Positions 56,201-64,000 of a DNA stretch of 64,000 nt are shown here, piece after piece. A program made the translations under genes and the position numbers. Positions within the stretch are counted from its first letter, which is position 1. Every line of letters begins with the position of its first letter. The notes beneath the pieces are model-generated. The model was not told the origin of the DNA. It searched no databases and was given only the letters and a program-made list of their open reading frames with translations. Source of the stretch: Gynuella sunshinyii YC6258 (GTDB taxonomy: Bacteria; Pseudomonadota; Gammaproteobacteria; Pseudomonadales; Natronospirillaceae); NCBI RefSeq assembly GCF_000940805.1, contig NZ_CP007142.1, positions 3,510,593 through 3,574,592 on the forward strand, in the 5' to 3' direction.

Positions 56201-59200
56201 CCGGCAGTGGATTTCAATGCCCTGCAACAGGCCACCTATGTGGCACCGGCCAATGAGCTGGAGCAGACCATTGCAGCTGTCTGGGAAGCCGTGCTCGGGC
56301 TCGAAAATATCGGTACCGCCGCGGACTTTTTCGAGCTGGGCGGCCATTCTCTGCTGGCCACCCGGGTCAGTGGTCAGCTCAGTCGCCAGCTGCAACGGGA
56401 GATTCCGTTGCGGGTCATCTTTGAACACTCGACCATCGCTGCATTGGCCGACTGGCTGCAAAGTCATCAGCAGGAAGCTGCGCAGTTGACGATTCGCAAG
56501 GCCGACCGTAGCCAGCAAATTCCCTTATCTTATGCCCAGCAACGGATGTGGTTTATGCAGCAGCTGGAACCCGGCAGCGCGGTCTGGCATCTCGCCGCTG
56601 CAGTGCGGCTGACCGGCGACGTACAGCCACAGCGGATCGAAGCCGCCTGGAATCAACTGCTGGCGCGTCATGAAATTCTGCGCAGCGGTTTTGTGGTGGT
56701 GGATGAAATGCCCTGTCAGCACATCCTGCCGCATTTGACCCTGCCGCTGACTCAGCTGGATCTGCGCGGTCACGCCGATCAGGACGCGCGCTTGCAGTCG
56801 CTGTTGCGTCAACAGGCACAACAGCCGTTCAAACTCGATGACGCGCCGCTGATCCGGGTCACCCTGGTGCAGATGGCAGATCAGCAGTATGTGCTGTCGC
56901 TATGTTGCCACCACATCATTGCTGATGCCTGGAGCCTGCAACAGCTGATCGCTGAATTCTGTCAGGGCTACTCTCAACCGGCATCTGAACTGGCACCGGC
57001 GGCGCTGCAATACGCTGATTACGCCGTGGCCGAACAACAGTGGATGCAGTCTCCGGCCATGACCACTGCCTTGCAGTTCTGGCAACAACAGCTCAGCGGT
57101 GAACTGCCGGTGCTGACGCTGGCGGCGGATCGTCCGCGACCGGTGCGGCCTTCCGGCCACGGCCAACGTCTGCAACTGCCGTTGAGTGATGCGCTGCAAC
57201 AGCAATTGCAGCAACAGTACCGGGCCGATCAGCGCTTTGCGGTACTGATGGCGGCCTATCAATTGTGGCTGTCCCATTACAGTGGCCAGTCGGAACTGTT
57301 GATCGGGGTGCCGGCAGCAAACCGCGAAAGCGTGGACACCCATGAGATGCAGGGGTGTTTTGTGAATACCCTGGTATTGCGGGCGCAGTTATTGCCGGCC
57401 ATGACCGTGAATGAACTGGTCACCAGCGTGCAGCAGCAGATGCTCAATGCCCAGGCTCATCAGCAATTGCCGTTTGATTATCTGGTTGAACAGTTGGGTG
57501 TCCCACGTCAGCTCAGCCATAACCCGGTGTTTCAGGCGCTGTTTAACTATCTGCCGGAACCGGCGCTGGCGGCCCTGGCCTTGCCGGATATCGATGTGGA
57601 GGTGCTGGACAACCGTCCGGATACCGCCATGTGTGATGTGAAACTCGATATCATCGGCCAGCAGTTACAACTGGAATACAGCACTGATTTGTTTGACGCT
57701 GCCCGTATGGAAGCGATGGCCCGGCATTTCATTGATATTGTCGAACAGCTGCTGGCTCATCCTCATGAGCGTCTGGGACAGTTGCGACTGGATGATGGCG
57801 CAGCGCTGAATAGCGTCGCTCTGAATACTGTGGATGAGCAGCCATCGTTACCACGGCCTGCGCTACTGGAGCGGTTTGTTGCTCAGGTGCAGGCCAATGC
57901 CGATGCCGTGGCGGTGATCGGTCCGGCCCATCAACTCAGTTATGCTGAACTGGATCGACACAGTGATGCCCTGGCTGCAGCGCTGCATCGGCAGGGTGTG
58001 GGTGTTGGTGATCGGGTTGCCCTGTGCCTGCAACGGGAAGTCACTATGGTCGTGGCCATGCTGGCGGTGCTGAAAGCCGGTGCTGCTTATGTGCCGGTGG
58101 AGCCGCAATGGCCACGCGAGCGGGCCGGCTACGTGCTGGAGCACGCGGCGGTTACCGTGGCCATCGTCGATGACAGCCTGCGCCAGCGCCTCAGTGACTG
58201 GTATCCGGCGGCGGTGATGATGTCGCCCTGGGCCGATAGCGATGACCGGTTTGACTGGCAGGCGCTCCCGGTCTGTGCCACTCAGCCAGCTTATGTGCTC
58301 TATACCTCCGGTTCCACCGGTCAGCCCAAAGGCGTGACCATTCAGCGCAGCAACCTCGATAATCTGGCTGCCGATCTGGCTCAGCAGCTGGATTTGCAGG
58401 CGGGTCAGGGGGTGCTGGGTCTGACCACGTATTGTTTTGATATCGCCTTTACCGAACTGCTGTTTCCGCTGACCGTCGGGGCACATGTGGTCATTGCCTC
58501 AGGTACCGCCGTGAAAGATCCGGCGGCCATTGCCGGGCTGGTCAGCGACAATGATATCCATCTGCTCCAGGCCACGCCGGCTACCTGGAGCCTGCTGCTG
58601 GCACATACCGGGCTGCGTTTTGACGGCATGGAACTGATTGCCTGTGGTGAAGCACTGTACGCCGAACAGGCCAGCCAGCTGCTGGCTCGTGGCGGGCGGC
58701 TGCTGAATGCCTACGGCCCGACTGAATTTACCGTGTTTGCGAGTTATTACCCGGTTGTCCAGGTTGATCAGGACATACTGCCCATTGGTTATGCCGGGCA
58801 GAGTGCGCGTCTGTATGTGCTCGATGAGGCCTTGCGTCCGGTGCCTCAAGGCGTGGCCGGAGAGCTGTATCTCAGTGGTGACAATCTCGGCAGCGGTTAT
58901 TACCGCGCGGCCGATCTCACCGCTGCTGCCTTTGTGCCGGATCCCTTCAGCACTCGGCCGGGGGCGCGCATGTATCGCACCGGCGACCGGGTGAAGGTCA
59001 ATGCGGCGGGTGTGCTGGACTATCTTGGGCGCATTGATTTTCAGGTGAAACTGCGCGGCTTCCGCATCGAACTCGGTGAAATCGAGGCCAGAATGCTGAG
59101 CTTTGAAGGCATCAGCAATGCCGCCGTGCGGCTCTGGGGCCAGGGCGAGGACGCCCGTCTGGTGGCCTACTGGAGCGGTGCATCGATAGCGGTGACCAAT

Positions 59201-62200
59201 CTGCAAAGCCATCTTGCGGCCGCGCTGCCCGATTACATGGTGCCGGCCCATTATCAGTGGCTGGAACAGCTGCCGATGAACAGCAATGGCAAGGTGGACC
59301 GCCGGCAATTGCCGGAGCCTCAGGCCGACAGCCGGCCAGCCATCACCCGACAACCCTTGCAGACCGAATGGCAACAACGGTTGGCAGCCATCTGGTGTGA
59401 ATTGCTGAAATGTCCTGAAGTCGGGGCCGATGATCATTTCTTTGCCCTTGGCGGGCATTCTCTGCTGGCGGCTCGACTGGTCAGCCGCGTAGCAGAACGG
59501 TTTGCCGTGACCCTGCCGCTGGCGGCAGTGTTTACCCATCCACGATTGGATGCCATGGCCGAACAGCTGCAACAGGCCGGCCAGAGTGTCGACATCACGG
59601 CGCTGGCCGATGAGGCGGCGCTGCAACCACAGCCCATGCATCCGACCCAGCAGCGACTCTGGTTTCTGGAGCAGTTCAGTGGTGCCGGCCGGGCGTATCA
59701 GCTGAATCTGGCGCTGCGTCTGCACGGTGCGCTGGATGTCCCACGATTGCGCCAGGCGTTAACCGCGCTGGTGCAGCGTCAGGGCAGTCTGCGTACCCGC
59801 TTTGATGACACCGCCGATGGTCCGGTACAGCAACTGCTGGAACAGATCGAACTGCCATTGCATCTCCATCAGGCTGAAGTAACGGCGGAGACTCTGCCAA
59901 CCGTGCTCGCCAATACCGCCGATCAGCCTCTGGATCCGCGTTCCGGTCCGCCGTGGCGCTTGGATCTGTATCGTCTCGACGGCGATACCATCCTGCAATT
60001 GAATATGCACCATCTGCTGGGCGATGCCTGGTCGTTGCAGGTCTTTGTGCAGGAGCTGGAAGCGCTGTATCTCGATCAACCGCTGACACCGCTGGCCTTG
60101 CAGTTTGTGGATATCAGCCATTGGTGGCGCAGTGAGGTTGCCCGGCAGCGTCTGGCAGTGCAGCGTGATTACTGGCTGCAACAGCTTAGCGGGGAGGTAC
60201 CGGTACTGGATCTGCCGCTGGATCTGCCGCGACCGGCGCAACAGAGTCATCATGGCCGCCGCCTGCGGTCGGAGTTATCGGAACGACAGAGTCAGCAGCT
60301 GCAACAGATCTGTCAACACTATTCGCTGACGCCGATGGTGCCATTGCTGAGTGCCTGGCAGCGGTTGTTATCCCGTTACAGCGGACAGCCGGATGTCTGG
60401 CTCGGGGTGCCGGTGGCCAACCGGCAACTGCCACACACCGAACAGTTGATCGGCTTTTTTGCCTCGACCCAGGTGATTCGCGCGCCGATACAATCGAACC
60501 AGTCCGTCGCCGAACATTGGCTCAGGCTGCGTCAGGTGCTGATCGATGCCCAGCAGCATCAGGATCTGCCATTTGAACAACTGGTGGAGCTGTTGAAAGT
60601 TCCGCGTGATCCGGCCCGTTCACCGCTGTTTCAGGCGATGTTCAACCTGATACAGGTCAGCGACCACGAGCACAGTGAGTTTGCCGGTCTGCCGTTACAG
60701 CGCCTCGACAGTGATGATCACACCGCGCTGGCGGATATCGGTCTGCAATTTGAGCAACGTGGTGAGCGCTGGTGCGCGGTGCTGGAGTACAACACCGATC
60801 TGCTGTTTGAAAGCACGGCCCGGCGCTATCTGCGTCAGTATCTGGCTCTGCTGGATCAGATGCTGACCGCACCGGAACAGCCCATGGCGGCGTTGACTGT
60901 TCATGAAACCGCAGATCTGACCCGGTTGTTGCAATGGAATCCTGAGGCCGTGCCGCTGGATCCGCAAGAGGACACCATCAGCCGCTTTGAACAACAGGTG
61001 GTGCGTACGCCTACTGCCGTGGCGTTGATCCATCGTCAACAGTCGTGGAGCTACGAGCAACTGAACCAGCGGGTCAATCAGCTGGCGCATCGGATGCTGG
61101 CCCGCCCGCAACGTCCGCAGCGGGTGGCGATCGCTGTTAATCGTGGTCCCTGGCTGCAAATTGCGCTATTGGCAGCGCAAAAGGCAGGAGCCACCTATAT
61201 TCCCCTGGACCCGGATCATCCGGCCGAACGACTGCACTACATCTGTCGCCATGCACAGCCCGAACTGATTCTGACCGAAAGCACGCTGGCCGACCGGCTG
61301 GCCGTAACTGCGGACGACGACAACTCTGCTGAACTCTGGGCGCTGGATCAGTGGTCGCTGGATGGTGTTCCATCACAGTGGCAACACAATCCGCAGGTAC
61401 GGCGCTATCCATGGCAGCCGGCGTACATCATTTACACCTCGGGCTCCACCGGTCAGCCCAAGGGGGTGATGATCAGTCGCCGCAATCTCAATAACTTTCT
61501 GCATGCACTGGCAGAAGTACTGCCGTTGTCGGCAGCCGATACCTGGCTGGCGGTGACCACCGCATCCTTCGATATGAGCGTGCCGGAGTTTTATCTGCCG
61601 CTGTTGCACGGGGCCTCGATTCTGATGGCCGACCGTGCGGAGGTCGTCGATGGCCGGCAACTTATGGCGCTGTTGCGTCGGGCCACTGTCATGCAAGCCA
61701 CCCCGGCAGGCTGGCAGATTCTGCTGGCTGACGGTGACAAGGCATGGCCACCGGTACGAGGGCTAATTGGCGGCGAAGCGGTATCGGCAGAGCTGAGCCG
61801 CACTCTCATGGAACGGGGAGTCCAACTCATAAACGCCTATGGTCCGACCGAGACCACGGTCTGGTCGACCAGCCAGGCCCTCAGTGACGATATTCGCGGT
61901 ATTGCGCCGATTGGCCGGCCGCTGATGAACAATCGTTGCTATGTGCTCGATGGCGATTTGCAACCGGTGCCGGAAGGGGCCGTGGGGGAACTGTTCATCG
62001 CTGGCGAAGGCGTCGCGCTCGGTTACGACCATGCCGCCGAGCTGACGGCGGCTGCGTTTCTGCCGGATCCGTTCCAGCAGGATGGTCAGCGCATGTACCG
62101 CACCGGGGATCTTGTGCGGCGGCTGACAGATGGTTCGTTGCAGTATCTGAGCCGGCGGGATTTCCAGGTCAAGGTCCGTGGTTACCGCATTGAACTCGGC

Positions 62201-62773
62201 GAAGTCGAAAGCGCTCTGCGTCAGTGTGACGGGGTACAGGAAGCGGTAGTCGCCACCGATGAACAACAGCGTCTGCTGGCCTGGGTCACCGCTGAAAACG
62301 GTGACGCCGTGCAAGTCGACACTCTCAAAGCACAACTGCAAAACCGGTTGCCGGGCTACATGATTCCCATGGCCATCATGGCGTTGCCGGAACTGCCCCT
62401 CAACAGCAACGGCAAAATCGATCGCAAGGCACTGTTGCAGGGACTTGATGCACTGCCGCTGCAAAGCCACAGCCGGGCACCTGAAGGCGCAACCGAAACC
62501 CAACTGGCGCTGATCTGGCAGGAGTTGCTGCAACTGACGCCGGGGGCCGAAGACAGTTTCTTCGAACTGGGTGGCCATTCACTGCTGGCCATGCAGATGA
62601 TCAGTCGGGTGGAGGCTGAGTTTGGGGTGCGTCCGGATCTGCAATCACTGTTTGCCGCACCCACCATTGCCGCACTGGCGCAGGCCATAGAAGCCCGCCA
62701 TGCCGATGGCCACGATGCTCAGGACGATAGCCTCGACCTGATGGATCAACTGCTTAATGAATTAGAAGGATAA
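53240..62773 (+). CDS. NRPS with three modules: C-A(Dab)-T, C-A-T, C-A-T
   Basis: The 3177-aa synthetase has three modules. C1 begins YPLAPMQQGLLFHSL and has SYHHILMDAWC near 157, the type that accepts a D-residue, matching the upstream E domain. A1 (FTSGSTGTPKG near 636) gives D-I-W-E-L-T-A-D-D-K, which I recall as a Dab code of pyoverdine synthetases. T1 Ser is near 1036. C2 (CCHHIIADAWS near 1222) and C3 (MHHLLGDAWS near 2256) are of the L-type. A2 gives D-I-T-Q-I-C-A-V-F-K and A3 D-M-P-Q-L-G-A-V-W-K; I cannot assign either, though A3 is partly like Gly codes. T2 and T3 are near 2073 and 3112. There is no E or TE domain, so the chain passes to the next NRPS. Confidence 0.92.
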   Translation: MNRPIQSPESRLKRDLANNIEAVYPLAPMQQGLLFHSLMNPGSGMYLLQYRHVMVMEDLNQDAFDRAWQAVVQRHELLRTAFVWKQQQQPLQVVFKQCPLAVEWLDWRHLSRIEQQQQLESLLEQERREGLPFTRAPLMRVRMIQLAEHEWQFVRSYHHILMDAWCFSIIMMDFLNYYRAFCRGETLELPAPRRYRDFIHWLGQQPADAHRDFWQQRLQGFDTPTPLGVRESMAYEDEVPVRDVVQRLSAAQTERLQQAAASARITVNTLAQGAWAQLLSRYSGEQDVLFGVTVAGRPAHLPGMEAIVGLFINTLPLRWRIDSQQSARDWLQALQAENLALRDHETSSLADIQQWSDVPKQDLFQSLFVFENAPMDAGLKQENLEFIIEQAANRTHTNYPLTVVIIPGQQLHLQLTYQTTDFNAAAVSTMLGHYQTLLLGLADALLAQGRQAAPLSALPMLSSTELATQQRWGEGASAATNDDYIALFEQQVATVPNQLAVHDQDGGFSYDELNQRANCLAHTLMQQGIGADSVVAVLAERDRHLLVMILAILKAGAAWLPLDPQHPPLRLQTVIARSRTALVLAPAAYQTLLTRALEGITECPQTLIYDGDSTPVQRYENPVQSAQPQQLAYVIFTSGSTGTPKGAMVTREGMLNNMLGKFEPLQLTADDVIAQTANQCFDISVWQLLIAGLLGARVEILPDCISQDPARLVPAINSRGISILEPVPALIQGMLLQSASVDTLRWILPTGEALPPALARQWCQRYPQIPMMNAYGPAECSDDVAFYPIHAAADAALAHVPIGRPTLNNRLYLLSPQLQPLPVGAIGELYVAGTGVGRGYLHDPARTAAAFIPNPFSDSGERLYRTGDLARWLADGRLQYVGRVDYQVKVRGYRIELGEIESRLAHYPEIQEVVVMATEDTRRGTMLVAYLGIADEPARTALAGQGNWQAVKDFVAAGLPDYMVPTAFVALAQLPRNRNGKIDRQALPAVDFNALQQATYVAPANELEQTIAAVWEAVLGLENIGTAADFFELGGHSLLATRVSGQLSRQLQREIPLRVIFEHSTIAALADWLQSHQQEAAQLTIRKADRSQQIPLSYAQQRMWFMQQLEPGSAVWHLAAAVRLTGDVQPQRIEAAWNQLLARHEILRSGFVVVDEMPCQHILPHLTLPLTQLDLRGHADQDARLQSLLRQQAQQPFKLDDAPLIRVTLVQMADQQYVLSLCCHHIIADAWSLQQLIAEFCQGYSQPASELAPAALQYADYAVAEQQWMQSPAMTTALQFWQQQLSGELPVLTLAADRPRPVRPSGHGQRLQLPLSDALQQQLQQQYRADQRFAVLMAAYQLWLSHYSGQSELLIGVPAANRESVDTHEMQGCFVNTLVLRAQLLPAMTVNELVTSVQQQMLNAQAHQQLPFDYLVEQLGVPRQLSHNPVFQALFNYLPEPALAALALPDIDVEVLDNRPDTAMCDVKLDIIGQQLQLEYSTDLFDAARMEAMARHFIDIVEQLLAHPHERLGQLRLDDGAALNSVALNTVDEQPSLPRPALLERFVAQVQANADAVAVIGPAHQLSYAELDRHSDALAAALHRQGVGVGDRVALCLQREVTMVVAMLAVLKAGAAYVPVEPQWPRERAGYVLEHAAVTVAIVDDSLRQRLSDWYPAAVMMSPWADSDDRFDWQALPVCATQPAYVLYTSGSTGQPKGVTIQRSNLDNLAADLAQQLDLQAGQGVLGLTTYCFDIAFTELLFPLTVGAHVVIASGTAVKDPAAIAGLVSDNDIHLLQATPATWSLLLAHTGLRFDGMELIACGEALYAEQASQLLARGGRLLNAYGPTEFTVFASYYPVVQVDQDILPIGYAGQSARLYVLDEALRPVPQGVAGELYLSGDNLGSGYYRAADLTAAAFVPDPFSTRPGARMYRTGDRVKVNAAGVLDYLGRIDFQVKLRGFRIELGEIEARMLSFEGISNAAVRLWGQGEDARLVAYWSGASIAVTNLQSHLAAALPDYMVPAHYQWLEQLPMNSNGKVDRRQLPEPQADSRPAITRQPLQTEWQQRLAAIWCELLKCPEVGADDHFFALGGHSLLAARLVSRVAERFAVTLPLAAVFTHPRLDAMAEQLQQAGQSVDITALADEAALQPQPMHPTQQRLWFLEQFSGAGRAYQLNLALRLHGALDVPRLRQALTALVQRQGSLRTRFDDTADGPVQQLLEQIELPLHLHQAEVTAETLPTVLANTADQPLDPRSGPPWRLDLYRLDGDTILQLNMHHLLGDAWSLQVFVQELEALYLDQPLTPLALQFVDISHWWRSEVARQRLAVQRDYWLQQLSGEVPVLDLPLDLPRPAQQSHHGRRLRSELSERQSQQLQQICQHYSLTPMVPLLSAWQRLLSRYSGQPDVWLGVPVANRQLPHTEQLIGFFASTQVIRAPIQSNQSVAEHWLRLRQVLIDAQQHQDLPFEQLVELLKVPRDPARSPLFQAMFNLIQVSDHEHSEFAGLPLQRLDSDDHTALADIGLQFEQRGERWCAVLEYNTDLLFESTARRYLRQYLALLDQMLTAPEQPMAALTVHETADLTRLLQWNPEAVPLDPQEDTISRFEQQVVRTPTAVALIHRQQSWSYEQLNQRVNQLAHRMLARPQRPQRVAIAVNRGPWLQIALLAAQKAGATYIPLDPDHPAERLHYICRHAQPELILTESTLADRLAVTADDDNSAELWALDQWSLDGVPSQWQHNPQVRRYPWQPAYIIYTSGSTGQPKGVMISRRNLNNFLHALAEVLPLSAADTWLAVTTASFDMSVPEFYLPLLHGASILMADRAEVVDGRQLMALLRRATVMQATPAGWQILLADGDKAWPPVRGLIGGEAVSAELSRTLMERGVQLINAYGPTETTVWSTSQALSDDIRGIAPIGRPLMNNRCYVLDGDLQPVPEGAVGELFIAGEGVALGYDHAAELTAAAFLPDPFQQDGQRMYRTGDLVRRLTDGSLQYLSRRDFQVKVRGYRIELGEVESALRQCDGVQEAVVATDEQQRLLAWVTAENGDAVQVDTLKAQLQNRLPGYMIPMAIMALPELPLNSNGKIDRKALLQGLDALPLQSHSRAPEGATETQLALIWQELLQLTPGAEDSFFELGGHSLLAMQMISRVEAEFGVRPDLQSLFAAPTIAALAQAIEARHADGHDAQDDSLDLMDQLLNELEG

Positions 62774-62779
62774 GTTGTC

Positions 62780-64000
62780 GTGACCCAACAGACACGCTCC
62801 CACGAAATTGCCCGCCGACTGGCGGCACTGCCGGCAGAACAGCAACAGCTGTTCCGCCGCAAACTGGCCGAACAGGGCATCGACAGCTGGCAGTTGCCGA
62901 TTGTGCCGATGTCCGGACAGGGCGCTCTGTCATTCGCTCAGCAGCGTTTTGTCATGGCCGAATCCATGAGCGCGCGGGCTCTTTATAACTTATGTTCGGT
63001 GCTGCGCTTTGATACACAGCTGCAACCTGAGCGTTTGCAACAGGCACTGAGCCGGCTGGTACAGCGGCACAGCATACTGCGCACTGCCTACCATCAGCCG
63101 GAACCCGGTCAATGGCAGGCCGAGCTGCTCGATCAGCCCTGGTCCGGTCTGCAACAGCAGGCTTTGGCTGCGGTTGCCGATGATGACTGGGTGCAACAGC
63201 GTTATGAGGCCGAGCTGGCCGAGCCGTTGGACCTGCAACAATGGCCGTTTCGGGCACGCCTGTATCAGGATGACAGCGGCTATTGGCTGTTTTTTACCGT
63301 GCATCATGTCGCGTTTGATGCCTGGTCGGCGCAGATACTGGTGACTGACCTTTGTGCGTTGTATGAGGCTGATGAAACTTTGCCGGCACTGCCGATTCAG
63401 TATGCTGACTACGCCGTCTGGCAGCAGCAGTGGCGCGATGGTGATGACTATCAGCGCCAGCGAAACTACTGGCAACAACAGCTCGATGGTCTTCCGACAC
63501 ATTTGAAACTGACTACAGACTACCGCCGCCAGCCGCTGCATGCGCGTGATTTTCGTGGCGACATTGCCACTCTGGTCTTGGACGAGGTGCTCAGTCGACC
63601 GTTGCGCCAGCGCGTTCGAGCCCTCGACAGCACGTTGTTTATTTATTTGCAGACTGCCTTTGCCTGGGTGTTGTCCCGGCACAGTGGTCAGCTGGATCTG
63701 TGTATCGGTTCATCGGTGGCCAATCGCGGCCGGGCAGAGCTGGCAACCCTGGTCGGCCCGTTACTGAATACCCTGGTACTGCGTCATGACCTCACTGCCG
63801 ATCCATCTTTTCAGCAATCGCTGCAACGCAGCCAGCAATTGATCGCAGCCGCGTATGATCATCAGGATCTGCCGTTCGAACACTTGCCGGAGCTGCTGCA
63901 ATGGCGTCATGACCCACTGCACTCGGCCATTATTCAGGTGATGTTCGTGCACGTGGCGCTGCCCGTCAGCCAGCGTCTGACTCTGGGTACCAGTACCGCC
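62780..64000 (+). CDS. NRPS, N-terminal part (condensation domain), cut by window edge
   Basis: A GTG at 62780, six bases after the preceding stop, opens a frame to the window end (407 codons). It reads TQQTRSHEIARRLAALPAEQ, then a condensation domain: GALSFAQQRFVMAESMS, TVHHVAFDAWSAQILV (HHxxxD) near residue 176, and LCIGSSVANRGR. The first 45 residues resemble the short helical leaders of downstream NRPS subunits. It takes the peptide from the three-module NRPS. The rest, with any termination domain, lies outside the window. Confidence 0.9.
   Translation, partial: MTQQTRSHEIARRLAALPAEQQQLFRRKLAEQGIDSWQLPIVPMSGQGALSFAQQRFVMAESMSARALYNLCSVLRFDTQLQPERLQQALSRLVQRHSILRTAYHQPEPGQWQAELLDQPWSGLQQQALAAVADDDWVQQRYEAELAEPLDLQQWPFRARLYQDDSGYWLFFTVHHVAFDAWSAQILVTDLCALYEADETLPALPIQYADYAVWQQQWRDGDDYQRQRNYWQQQLDGLPTHLKLTTDYRRQPLHARDFRGDIATLVLDEVLSRPLRQRVRALDSTLFIYLQTAFAWVLSRHSGQLDLCIGSSVANRGRAELATLVGPLLNTLVLRHDLTADPSFQQSLQRSQQLIAAAYDHQDLPFEHLPELLQWRHDPLHSAIIQVMFVHVALPVSQRLTLGTSTA

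Overview
The window looks like the chromosome of a marine or soil gammaproteobacterium. The core genes (large NAD-glutamate dehydrogenase followed by a DUF2835 gene, class 2 pyrD, LexA of the E. coli type) point to the Oceanospirillales/Pseudomonadales side. Large NRPS genes, many hybrid kinases and decayed REP-type transposases recall Gynuella, Hahella or Reinekea, but the genus is a guess. Base composition is moderate over most of the window, clearly AT-rich at about 32-40 kb, and richer in GC over the NRPS genes.

Layout. 1-10.0 kb: core genes: a DUF58/MoxR pair (minus), gdhB-DUF2835-pyrD (plus), lexA (minus) with degenerate LexA boxes, and a divergent alpha/beta-hydrolase-like gene. 10.4-21.3 kb: four co-oriented signalling genes: a CHASE/PAS hybrid kinase, a REC-GGDEF cyclase, a sensor kinase with REC and HPt, and a REC-PAS-GGDEF-EAL protein, probably one phosphorelay feeding c-di-GMP control. 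21.4-25.6 kb: a fused nucleotidyltransferase-HEPN protein, two small secreted proteins and a lipoprotein whose repeat combines a calcium-loop-like motif with a YD-like motif. 25.9-31.7 kb: a DUF2235 (Tle1-like) type VI lipase gene followed by five tandem paralogous lipoprotein genes, read as immunity genes.

32-37 kb: AT-rich accessory segment with small minus-strand genes, several damaged, and sites with partial resemblance to integron attC sites. 37.2-38.6 kb: remnants of two REP-type transposases around a GNAT acetyltransferase gene; one remnant lies in a 359-bp element with terminal inverted repeats. 38.8-43.1 kb: an eroded polysaccharide locus with an intact GT4 glycosyltransferase, flippase and methyltransferase, and remnants of a second glycosyltransferase and a CapD-type epimerase/dehydratase.

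43.4-64 kb (continues past the window): a lipopeptide assembly line, probably for a siderophore. A divergent minus-strand pair encodes a diaminobutyrate transaminase and an MbtH-like protein. The plus strand encodes a SyrP-type dioxygenase, a fatty acyl-AMP ligase with carrier domain, an NRPS with domains TubC-C-A-T-T-E (predicted Asp), a three-module NRPS (predicted Dab, then two unassigned residues) and the start of a third NRPS. A Fur-box-like site lies between the two transcription units. Read together: a fatty acid is loaded, joined to D-(beta-hydroxy)aspartate, then to diaminobutyrate and further residues, with hydroxyaspartate as the likely iron ligand.
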